A DNA stretch of 5,869 bases. It comes from Nitrososphaerales archaeon TH5895. Lineage in GTDB: Archaea > Thermoproteota > Nitrososphaeria > Nitrososphaerales > Nitrososphaeraceae. Each line of letters starts with the position of its first letter. Within the stretch, counting starts at the first letter, position 1. Below the pieces are notes generated by a model, which saw only the letters and a list, made by a program, of their open reading frames with translations, ran no database searches and was not told the DNA's origin. The position numbers and the translations under genes were made by a program. Location: the NCBI GenBank assembly GCA_014523695.1, contig JAATVS010000084.1:1-5869 (forward strand). The letters run 5' to 3'. Positions 1 to 5,470 of the stretch are shown one piece after another.

Positions 1-32
1 ACAGTAAATTGTTAAATAGATTATGTCTTTAT

Positions 33-104
33 TGTTTTTATCATGATTAGTCTTCAATTTGCACAAGACACAGGAGAAAAGATACGTATTGGAATGGATA
101 TACT
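33..104 (+). promoter_or_regulatory. Probable promoter and leader of the propeller gene
   Basis: A T-rich stretch, TTGTTTTTATCATG, around 30-43 could serve as an archaeal TATA-like element, which would place transcription start near 65. An AGGAG purine run at 72-76 is Shine-Dalgarno-like but lies 28 nt before the ATG at 105, too far to serve that start directly. It is better placed for a four-codon ORF (ATG GAT ATA CTA TGA, 94-108) whose stop overlaps the main ATG. The assignment rests on composition and spacing only and is weak. Confidence 0.25.
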
Positions 105-1253
105 ATGACAACTGATTCTCTAAAGGAATCTTCCTCAAAGATAGCTCATAGACATGAACTGCCTTCTGAGGAACCTCTGGGCACATTAGAGCCTATGGCT
201 TACTTTAACGGCGCAATGCCGACTGGTGTAACTGTGTCACAACAAGGACGTATATTTGTCAACTTTCCGAAGTGGGGTGATGATGTCAAATTTACTGTTA
301 CTGAAATCCGTAATGGAGAGGCAGTAGCATTCCCCGATGAAGTAATTAATAGAACTGATCCAAACGATCCAGGAGCTGCGCTTGTATCAGTACAGTCAGT
401 TGTTGTCGACCCTATTGATCGTTTATGGATTTTGGATACCGGCAGTCCTAAATTTGAACCAACCAAATATGGAGGCCCCAAGCTTGTCTGTGTGAACTTA
501 GCTACAAACAAGATTGTAAAGAAGATTCTCTTTCCACAAGATGTTGCCTTGCCCACTACTTATCTTAATGATGTACGGTTTGATCTACGGAAAGGAAGTG
601 GGGGCATAGCCTATATTACTGATTCAGCACAAAAAGGACCTAATGGGATTATTGTCGTGGACTTGTCGTCTGGTGAAAGTTGGCGAAGACTCCATGACCA
701 TCCATCAACTAAAGCAGAGGATCTACAAACCTTTTTACCAATCATTGAAGGACGACCCTTTCTAGAGCGACAGTCAGATGGGTCAGTAAAGCCTGGTGCC
801 AGTATGGGCGCTGATGGTATTGCCATCAGCTCGGATGGAAAGCATCTTTACTACTGCCCACTTGGCAGCCGCAAATTATACAAGGTAGATATGAACTCAC
901 TAGTTGACCGCTCATTAAGCGATAAAGAGGTTTCAGCTACTATTACTGACGAAGGTGATAGAGGTGGAGCTTCAGATGGTCTTGAAACAGATGCATCAGG
1001 ATATATTTATTCGACCAATTATGAACATAACGCAATTCTCCGTCGACTTCCTGAGGGCGAATGGGAAACCGTGGCAAATGACCCGAAACTCTTGTGGCCT
1101 GATACTCTCTCGTTAGCAACAGATGGATATCTTTACGTTACTGCTAACCAGTTACACCGCCAGGCTCGTTTTCATAATGGACATGATTTGCGTCGCAAGC
1201 CTTATACCCTATTTCGAACCCATATTAATGCTCAACCTGTTCTGTTGCGATAA
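105..1253 (+). CDS. Major royal jelly protein / Yellow-family beta-propeller protein
   Basis: This 382-residue protein carries the blade motifs of the MRJP/Yellow family, also found in bacterial proteins related to SMP-30/gluconolactonase propellers. Visible motifs are GRIFVNFPKW (48-57), DRLWILDTG (105-113), GGIAYITDS (166-174), GADGIAISSDG with YYCPLGS (235-255), GASDGLETDASG (288-299) and WPDTLSLATDGYLYVTANQL (331-350). Together they cover the whole fold, so the gene looks intact. There is no signal peptide or membrane segment, so it is probably cytoplasmic, unlike the secreted insect proteins. ATG 105 is the first ATG after an in-frame stop at 48-50. Family members bind small ligands or have unknown catalytic roles, so no substrate can be assigned here. 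The gene stands alone: the next gene is convergent. The long near-consensus C-terminal motifs suggest close microbial relatives, and lateral acquisition from bacteria is possible but not shown. Confidence 0.9.
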   Translation: MTTDSLKESSSKIAHRHELPSEEPLGTLEPMAYFNGAMPTGVTVSQQGRIFVNFPKWGDDVKFTVTEIRNGEAVAFPDEVINRTDPNDPGAALVSVQSVVVDPIDRLWILDTGSPKFEPTKYGGPKLVCVNLATNKIVKKILFPQDVALPTTYLNDVRFDLRKGSGGIAYITDSAQKGPNGIIVVDLSSGESWRRLHDHPSTKAEDLQTFLPIIEGRPFLERQSDGSVKPGASMGADGIAISSDGKHLYYCPLGSRKLYKVDMNSLVDRSLSDKEVSATITDEGDRGGASDGLETDASGYIYSTNYEHNAILRRLPEGEWETVANDPKLLWPDTLSLATDGYLYVTANQLHRQARFHNGHDLRRKPYTLFRTHINAQPVLLR

Positions 1254-1397
1254 CCCGACTCTTCTAACCTCTGTACTTCCTGATAAATTTTGATTATTGC
1301 AGTATCTGCAGGTATCTCGTTAATCAAGCTCATGCTTGTACCCTATACGGATAAGATCTCATTTTATGACTATTTGGAATTATGAACACCGCATATC

Positions 1398-1430
1398 CTT
1401 ACTTTTTTATTTCTTTCATTTCTTCTATTA
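1398..1430 (+). terminator. T-rich putative archaeal terminator after the propeller gene
   Basis: A strongly pyrimidine-rich stretch, including six consecutive T at 1403-1408 followed by TTTC repeats, lies about 145 bp after the propeller stop. Archaeal RNA polymerase terminates at oligo-T tracts without needing a hairpin, so this is a reasonable termination zone for the plus-strand transcript. The distance from the stop codon makes it tentative. Confidence 0.35.
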
Positions 1431-1550
1431 CTCATGTAAATACTCTTTTGCCTCCCATTGAATAATCTATTAGCTCTTGATTCTTAGAGCGGTAATGCCA
1501 ATTAAGATATCTAAAGCTATAGACTTCTAACTCGTATATTCTGTGATCCA

Positions 1551-1579
1551 TGAGCCAATAGACAGAAGCTCAAGTGAGC
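1551..1579 (-). terminator. Inverted-repeat cluster after the HTH/coiled-coil gene
   Basis: TGAGC (1551-1555) can pair with GCTCA (1568-1572), and that GCTCA can alternatively pair with TGAGC (1575-1579) in the near-palindrome GCTCAAGTGAGC. The two mutually exclusive stems lie 27-55 nt past the stop of the minus-strand gene. There is no oligo-T run on the minus strand here, so this may be a transcript-end structure rather than a classical terminator. Confidence 0.25.
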
Positions 1580-1605
1580 GAAAATACGCTGAAATCAATT
1601 ATAAA

Positions 1606-2604
1606 TCAAACAGAACGAACCTTTCCTTCCTCCGCAAAGGTTCGCATATCATCAGAATTCTGTTTTGACGATTCTTTTTGCACAACTGATGACATGGACA
1701 ATATATTGTCACTCAAAGTGGTGACTACTTTATTTGTGATGTTTTCAAGCATTTTTTCATAAAGATGCTCAGCTTCGACCAAAGCTGGTTCTTCATCATT
1801 TTCTGGTTGTATTGTAGACTGGTTGTAATAGTAAGAATGAAATTTCTGAGGGTCTAATCGCAATAATTCGATCACGGATTGAATAGCCATTCTCAGTAAT
1901 CGCCTACGATCTCCCAGAACTGATTCAACCTCTCCTTCAATTGCTTGTTTGACTTTGTTATATTCTATGTTGTTATCTCGAAAATCCTTTACGAAATTCT
2001 GGAGTCTTAACTTCTGCAATTCTAGCTTAGCTTTTTCGTCTTTTGATTCTCTTAAGCTTAATTGAAGCTGATCTACTGTTGTCCTCATTCCTGAAATCTC
2101 ATTACATAAGCGATGGTAGTCCTTAGCTGAATTGCTTTTTTCATCTTTTAATGAATTTAATTCAGCTTTAAGCCGATCATATTCTAATTGAATCCTGGGA
2201 AGATGCCTATTGGCGAGCTTGAGAAGCTCTACAACTTCATCGTCACTCACTCCCGAATTCAGAGCTAGTTTAACAAGATTCACGTACGCCCAAGGGTTAT
2301 CCTTGATCTGTAGGTAAACCTTAGTGAATTCGGTACATCCTAGAAGCATGAAGTATTCTTGATGATAACGTAGTGCTTCTTCAGACTTGAGCCCTAGTGT
2401 AATAGCCACCTCTAATGGGGTCTTATCTTGAGAATAAAGTTCAACGGCTCTAGAGTGCACCGAAGTAGATTTGTCAAGACCTGCTCTATTTAAAACTGCC
2501 TTGATCGTGTTTGGAGACACACCAGCCTTCTTTGTAATCTCTCTACATGTCTCTCCCTTTTCAGCTAATAACAAGACAAGATCTTCTTTTTGTTTTTTAT
2601 TCAA
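1606..2604 (-). CDS. HTH and coiled-coil protein of a Nitrososphaeria-type family, putative DNA-binding
   Basis: The 332-residue protein opens with a helix-turn-helix of the resolvase/sigma-region-4 style (about 5-42: GETCREITKKAGVSPNTIKA). A second HTH-like element follows at about 50-75 (AVELYSQDKTPLEVAITLGL). A helical linker (about 95-135) leads into a long Lys/Glu/Leu-rich coiled coil (about 133-235), then a short conserved-looking helix (RMAIQSVIELLRLDP, 238-252) and an acidic low-complexity tail. From memory this architecture, including the 'GKSPVEVAI'-like second HTH, matches a multi-copy family of unknown function in Nitrososphaera and Nitrosocosmicus genomes. A dimeric DNA-binding or chromatin/transcription role is inferred. 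The start is unusual: position 2604 is TTG without a Shine-Dalgarno. The frame stays open for ten more codons, to a TAA at 2635-2637, with no ATG, GTG or TTG among them. It is transcribed divergently from the lipase gene and convergently with the propeller gene. Confidence 0.75.
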   Translation of the reverse strand: MNKKQKEDLVLLLAEKGETCREITKKAGVSPNTIKAVLNRAGLDKSTSVHSRAVELYSQDKTPLEVAITLGLKSEEALRYHQEYFMLLGCTEFTKVYLQIKDNPWAYVNLVKLALNSGVSDDEVVELLKLANRHLPRIQLEYDRLKAELNSLKDEKSNSAKDYHRLCNEISGMRTTVDQLQLSLRESKDEKAKLELQKLRLQNFVKDFRDNNIEYNKVKQAIEGEVESVLGDRRRLLRMAIQSVIELLRLDPQKFHSYYYNQSTIQPENDEEPALVEAEHLYEKMLENITNKVVTTLSDNILSMSSVVQKESSKQNSDDMRTFAEEGKVRSV

Positions 2605-2901
2605 TGCTTGTATCTTATTTACATCTACTGTGATTTAGCTCTTGTTATCTTGTGTTATTCTGTGATATTGAAACGGTATTTCTTGTAATTTTTCCGAATC
2701 AAACTGCTATCATTACGGGCTCAATTTATTCTGCATATGAAAATATCTAAATTATATCCTATATGTGCCAGAATATGTGAGTAAGGTAGAATGGTATCAA
2801 TAACTTGGTGAAAAGCCTATCTAAGAAAAACCTTCCATTTTTAAAATATGTTTGTTGATGCTACGATCCCAATATGTGAGGTTTGCGAAAAATAAGGCCT
2901 A

Positions 2902-2915
2902 TAAGTTCGAACTTA
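2902..2915. promoter_or_regulatory. Perfect 14-bp palindrome, candidate operator
   Basis: TAAGTTCGAACTTA is an exact inverted repeat with no spacer. It adjoins and slightly overlaps a TATA-like CTTAATAAAT (2912-2921) about 55 bp before the GTG start of the lipase gene. The position next to a potential box A fits a repressor or activator site. No binding protein can be named. Confidence 0.35.
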
Positions 2916-2931
2916 ATAAATCATACGGGAG

Positions 2932-2947
2932 TTTTACTAAAGTAAAA
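2932..2947. promoter_or_regulatory. 16-bp inverted repeat at the expected transcription start, candidate operator
   Basis: TTTTACT and AGTAAAA are exact 7-bp inverted arms separated by AA. The centre lies 31 bp, about three helical turns, from the centre of the 2902-2915 palindrome. If the TATA-like sequence at 2912-2921 is used, this element covers the transcription start of the lipase gene. Regulation by a dimeric protein is an inference from symmetry and position. Confidence 0.35.
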
Positions 2948-2972
2948 GTAGGGATTCTGGCTTTCAAAAGTT

Positions 2973-3845
2973 GTGGAAATAAGGGTTCAGTCAGTCAGAA
3001 TAATTTTTGTTATCATGATTTGCTTGCCAACAATAACTGCAGTAATAACTACTAATTACTTTTTTTCTTATCTATCTCTCGTCAAAGGTCAGCCAGAAGA
3101 TCCTTTACCCGTTCTCCTTATACACGGTTATCGATCTACCAATGAGGTATGGGATGAGTGGGTAGATCGACTTGAAAATTTAGGAATAGAAGCAGAGGCA
3201 GTAAGTTTTGAAGATGATCCAACAACTGCTATTGATGAAGATGAATGTGGATCTGCCGAAAATCATGCCGCGCAACTAAACCAGTTAGTTGCTGATTTTA
3301 AAGAAGAAACTGAAAGAGACGAAATAAATATCGTCACCCATAGCAAGGGCGGATTAGATGCTCGATTGTATTTGGCTAATAATACCTTTAGTGATGATGT
3401 TGCTAATCTAATAATGATTGGAACACCTAATGAGGGATCACCGTTAGCCGACCGATATTATTTTCAGGATGATTGCAAACCGGCCGTATTCGATTTAATA
3501 ACAACTGCGCCAGTGCTCAGAGCAGAAAAAAATGACCATACAGTATATAACACTATTGCAAGTAATTGGATTAGCAACTACGAATTATTTTTACCATTTT
3601 GGTGGGGAGCTGAAGATGTAAATTGTCCATATCCATCGAATTGGTTTGACTTAGAAGGCTGGAATTTCCTTACTTTTCAATATAACGGAAGAATCGAAAT
3701 CGCGGGACCTGATGATGGAATAGTCCCAGTATGGAGTGTAGAGGAACCAGGAGAGTTTGCTTCACTAGGACAGACCGATAATTGTCACACAAATATGTTT
3801 ACAGATGATGAATTTGACAAGGCTATCCGAGTATTGTTAAATTAA
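2973..3845 (+). CDS. Exported or membrane-anchored lipase-like alpha/beta-hydrolase
   Basis: The 290-residue product has the order of landmarks of a triacylglycerol-lipase/PGAP1-like alpha/beta-hydrolase. These are an oxyanion-hole strand LLIHGY (48-53), the nucleophile elbow THSKGG with Ser124, a following MIGTPNEGSPLAD segment (148-160), an acidic GPDDGIVP loop with Asp248 as likely acid, and DNCHTN with His272 as likely base. It would hydrolyse carboxyl esters or lipids; the substrate is unknown. A hydrophobic N-terminal stretch (about 9-38) follows two Arg residues, so the enzyme is probably secreted or tethered outside. Cysteines at 92, 168, 218 and 271 could form two disulfides, consistent with an extracellular location. 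The start is uncertain: GTG 2973 gives the better signal sequence, while ATG 3015 gives a shorter one lacking the basic residues. Neither has a good Shine-Dalgarno, and an in-frame stop lies at 2949-2951. The gene is monocistronic. Confidence 0.85.
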   Translation: MEIRVQSVRIIFVIMICLPTITAVITTNYFFSYLSLVKGQPEDPLPVLLIHGYRSTNEVWDEWVDRLENLGIEAEAVSFEDDPTTAIDEDECGSAENHAAQLNQLVADFKEETERDEINIVTHSKGGLDARLYLANNTFSDDVANLIMIGTPNEGSPLADRYYFQDDCKPAVFDLITTAPVLRAEKNDHTVYNTIASNWISNYELFLPFWWGAEDVNCPYPSNWFDLEGWNFLTFQYNGRIEIAGPDDGIVPVWSVEEPGEFASLGQTDNCHTNMFTDDEFDKAIRVLLN

Positions 3846-3988
3846 ACGATATTCTACGCTACTAACTAATTACGATAAACTATTGTTAGACACGGACGGG
3901 TCGGACAAGTATGAGAGATTTGCTTGTTTGATGTCTCAGCTAAAATGTACACTCGCACAGGGATGCAGCATTTTACTGCAATTTGTAC

Positions 3989-4368
3989 TCACTTTAAGTC
4001 GACTTTAATACGCCTTAACAGCTCTTCTGCGGTAATTGGCTTCTTGATAATGCACCTAATGCTTTTCAGTGGATGTACTTCCCTTGCTGCCTCCATATTT
4101 ATTTCACCAGAATTCATAAGCAAACCCTAACATTGAGGTCCAGTCGTAATAAATTTCTGGACTAATTAAAATCCGTCCATTAAAGGTGACAGCAATTGGT
4201 ATTAAATCGTAGAAATTTGGTTCAAATTCTATTAAAGCGTTACGAGATTATCAAAACTATAAGCTTGTATGGTTGATCGCTTTCTAATCCGATACGTAAG
4301 GTAAACACTATTTCTGGATTATGATCAATCACTAGTATCAAGAATGTAGGTAAATCATCGGTGGCGTG
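3989..4368 (-). pseudogene. Decayed stand-alone response-regulator receiver domain
   Basis: Minus-strand translation in successive frames rebuilds one CheY-like receiver of about 125 residues. Segment 1 (4243-4368) gives ILVIDHNPEIVFTLRIGLES and then DQPYK. Segment 2 (near 4235-4260) gives SFDNLVTL. Segment 3 (4107-4247) gives LIEFEPNFYDLIPIAV. Segment 4 (4117-4161) gives SRNLLRLDLNVRVCL. Segment 5 (3989-4117) gives MNSGEINMEAAREVHPLKS followed by IRCIIKKPITAEELLRRI and the stop. These match beta1 with its acidic pocket, alpha1, beta3, alpha3-beta4 and the beta5 Lys-Pro of receivers. At least four frameshifts interrupt it. The expected phosphoacceptor Asp reads as Ala (GCT, 4191-4193), the second acidic-pocket residue is His, and the loop before NG appears short. 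The product cannot be functional. Nitrososphaeria receivers with the same 'REIHPL...KKP' ending are the likely ancestor. No partner histidine kinase is visible. Confidence 0.85.
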
Positions 4369-4686
4369 CTATCAGACAATAATGACTAAAAACTTATCTT
4401 TTCATATACAACATATGTGCTATTCATAGGATTTCTTTACAATAATCTCTTTGTTAATGTCATGCAATCTCGGCAGACCTTAAATTGTTCTCCAGTTCAC
4501 TGAATAACTGCAGACATCGATGCCATCTCCTAGTAATTTTCGCAATATGAAATACGCAACTCTTGGCTATTTCTACAAATAATCCCATGGAGATTATTAG
4601 ATTACTTCTAGCTGTCCATGAGATTCTGTTAAGATCTTCTCTCAGGATAGACTCTTATTCTTTTATTATAGAAGGATAGTGGTTCT
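4369..4686. other. Gap between the receiver pseudogene and the acidic small protein
   Basis: The upstream flank of the dead receiver gene and the promoter region of the following gene meet here. I read both strands and found no recognisable gene. The longest open stretches are a minus-strand one of about 60 codons without a convincing start (around 4465-4660) and a 30-codon plus-strand ORF (4587-4679) ending 7 bp before the next start. Neither resembles a known family. A histidine-kinase remnant that might have partnered the receiver was looked for and not seen. Confidence 0.45.
4661..4676 (+). promoter_or_regulatory. TATA-like box and Shine-Dalgarno-like purines before the acidic small protein
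   Basis: TTTTATTATA (4661-4670) is centred about 21 bp before the ATG at 4687, a spacing that would suit leaderless transcription starting at or near the ATG. The adjacent GAAGGA (4671-4676) is a plausible Shine-Dalgarno 10 nt before the ATG, but it would only be transcribed if a more upstream promoter is used. The two signals therefore imply alternative expression modes, and which one operates cannot be decided from sequence. Confidence 0.35.
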
Positions 4687-5040
4687 ATGAGCGAAGAAAG
4701 TAATGACTATGGAGATATATATGCAATTTTGGCCTTAGGCAACCAGAGAGACAATATAACGTTTGTAGACGGACATAGCAATTACGATTTTATTCCAGCA
4801 AACCATGATCAAACAAAGATACTCAGCGAATTCATTGCACGTCACGTACCTATTTACAGAGGCATAGAAATGGAAGAAAGAATAGCGCCTTTACAAAATC
4901 AGATCCCTGAAGAAATGAAACCTAGTGCCAGTAAATTAGTGAAGGAGCTCAGGAAATATCTACATGAATTAGAAGACTCTGCTTATAGCGAAGTACTTCA
5001 ATTATTATCAGACGTAGCGCAAGAAATTGAGGATAATTGA
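4687..5040 (+). CDS. Small acidic protein of unknown function
   Basis: I do not recognise this 117-residue protein. It is acidic throughout, with no cysteine, signal peptide or membrane segment, so it should be soluble and cytoplasmic. The N-terminal half (about 10-60) mixes short hydrophobic strands with polar loops (ITFVDGHSNYDFIPANHD). The C-terminal third (about 78-116) is predicted helical and amphipathic (SKLVKELRKYLHELEDS, then EVLQLLSDVAQEIED), which suggests oligomerisation or partner binding. ATG 4687 is supported by the GAAGGA ten bases upstream and a TATA-like box. A 7-bp hairpin begins 8 nt after the stop. It is transcribed away from the receiver pseudogene and has no same-strand neighbour, so context gives no function. 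Coherent composition, signals and length make it more likely a real gene than chance. Confidence 0.6.
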   Translation: MSEESNDYGDIYAILALGNQRDNITFVDGHSNYDFIPANHDQTKILSEFIARHVPIYRGIEMEERIAPLQNQIPEEMKPSASKLVKELRKYLHELEDSAYSEVLQLLSDVAQEIEDN

Positions 5041-5047
5041 ATAAATA

Positions 5048-5064
5048 ATGACCTACGAGGTCAT
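5048..5064. repeat. Perfect 7-bp hairpin just after the acidic-protein stop
   Basis: ATGACCT and AGGTCAT are exact inverted arms around the three-base loop ACG. The hairpin begins 8 nt past the stop codon ending at 5040. No T-run follows directly, so it is more likely a 3'-end-stabilising stem or a protein-binding palindrome than an intrinsic terminator. Confidence 0.4.
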
Positions 5065-5123
5065 ACCCCTAGCACGCACAAGGAGTATGTGAATCACGTC
5101 AGCTAGAGATTCAAGTTTATGTG

Positions 5124-5161
5124 GAATGTACTAAGCTAGCAAGAATGTACTAAGCTAGCAA
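5124..5161. repeat. Tandem duplication of a 19-bp unit
   Basis: The 19-bp unit GAATGTACTAAGCTAGCAA occurs twice in perfect head-to-tail arrangement (5124-5142 and 5143-5161). Each copy contains the palindrome GCTAGC. It lies between convergent genes, 14 bp or fewer from a T-tract. Perfect identity points to a recent slippage or duplication event. Confidence 0.8.
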
Positions 5162-5175
5162 GTTCGACTTTTTTT
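5162..5175 (+). terminator. T7 tract, putative terminator of the plus-strand gene
   Basis: Seven consecutive T at 5169-5175 directly follow the tandem repeat, 129 bp past the stop of the acidic small protein. Oligo-T on the non-template strand is the archaeal termination signal. The tract also precedes the end of the minus-strand micro-ORF, so it would prevent read-through into antisense of that gene. Confidence 0.4.
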
Positions 5176-5182
5176 GATAGGT

Positions 5183-5344
5183 CTATTTCATTTTGTAATT
5201 CTTCTTCATACTATCGATCTGTGTTCCCTGTAGTATTCTTGCTCTCAGATTGATTGCTACTTCCTGAATTGCATCAGCCTGACCAACACATGATGAACAC
5301 CGGACCCAGTTTAGAAAGATTAAAGGACGTATGGGAACATTCAT
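5183..5344 (-). CDS. Possible 53-residue CxxC micro-protein
   Basis: An ATG-started minus-strand ORF encodes a basic 53-residue peptide. The N-terminus is hydrophobic (VPIRPLIFLNWV), followed by a CSSC motif (Cys16, Cys19) and a helix-like segment (ADAIQEVAINLRARILQG, 23-40), then a Lys-rich tail. A single CxxC could bind metal as a dimer or act in redox chemistry. I know no family for it. A TTATAG element about 38 bp before the ATG is a plausible TATA box, and there is no clear Shine-Dalgarno. It lies downstream of the RadA-like gene on the same strand with a 126-bp gap. It could be a real small gene, the C-terminal remnant of a larger one, or chance. Confidence 0.35.
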   Translation of the reverse strand: MNVPIRPLIFLNWVRCSSCVGQADAIQEVAINLRARILQGTQIDSMKKNYKMK

Positions 5345-5470
5345 TATTCTATGTAACTGTTGCTAGCTATTGCTGGCTATAACCCGCTCCTATTGTGCGT
5401 ATCGTGATTAAATTCCAGAATATTAGTCATCATTGATTTGTTATTATTCAGTGATGGATATAACAACGTA

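Larger units (their letters stand above)
1254..1605. other. Convergent intergenic region without a convincing gene
   Basis: This gap separates the convergent propeller and HTH genes. It holds a pyrimidine-rich tract (1398-1429) and a cluster of small inverted repeats built from GAGC/GCTC (1473-1490 and 1551-1579). The only ORF with coding-like composition is a 33-codon minus-strand one (1232-1333) overlapping the end of the propeller gene, which I do not consider supported. No tRNA or decayed gene was recognised in translations of the two strands. Confidence 0.5.
2605..2972. other. Divergent intergenic region (HTH gene / lipase gene)
   Basis: This 368-bp region must hold the promoters of both flanking genes. 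It is very AT-rich, with TATA-like stretches at 2750-2766, 2837-2847 and 2912-2921. It has two copies of AATATGTGAG (2772-2781 and 2871-2880) and the two palindromes listed separately. A 67-codon plus-strand ORF starting with TTG at 2852 runs into the lipase gene in another frame, but it has no recognisable features and is treated as spurious. Confidence 0.45.

Noticed and set aside
200..556. 118-codon minus-strand ORF
   Set aside because: It lies wholly within the well-supported propeller gene on the other strand and has no recognisable motifs.
611..826. 71-codon minus-strand ORF
   Set aside because: It is antisense to the propeller gene and shows no family features.
1232..1333. 33-codon minus-strand ORF (MSLINEIPADTAIIKIYQEV...)
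   Set aside because: The composition is coding-like, but it is short, overlaps the propeller 3' end and has no start signals or recognised family. It could be a gene fragment, but I cannot support it.
1574..1762. 62-codon plus-strand ORF
   Set aside because: It is mostly antisense to the 3' end of the HTH/coiled-coil gene, and its Ser/Phe-rich composition mirrors that strand.
2852..3055. 67-codon plus-strand ORF starting at TTG
   Set aside because: It overlaps the candidate promoter and start of the lipase gene in another frame, and its Asn/Lys-rich composition looks like AT-rich non-coding sequence.
3924..4130. 68-codon plus-strand ORF with a hydrophobic lipoprotein-like 'FSGC' segment
   Set aside because: It is antisense to the receiver pseudogene, whose own translation gives clear family motifs. 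The lipobox-like look is a by-product of the opposite strand.
4465..4660. Minus-strand open stretch of about 60 codons upstream of the receiver pseudogene, considered as a kinase remnant
   Set aside because: It shows no H-box, ATPase or PAS motif and no plausible start.
4587..4679. 30-codon plus-strand ORF just before the acidic protein, considered as a leader peptide
   Set aside because: It has no Shine-Dalgarno and no attenuator-like features, and the promoter box of the next gene lies within it.
5361..5380. Two imperfect 10-bp direct repeats (TGCTAGCTAT / TGCTGGCTAT)
   Set aside because: Only two short copies with a mismatch are present. They are too weak to call an iteron or a CRISPR-like element, though they share GCTAG with the 19-bp repeats nearby.
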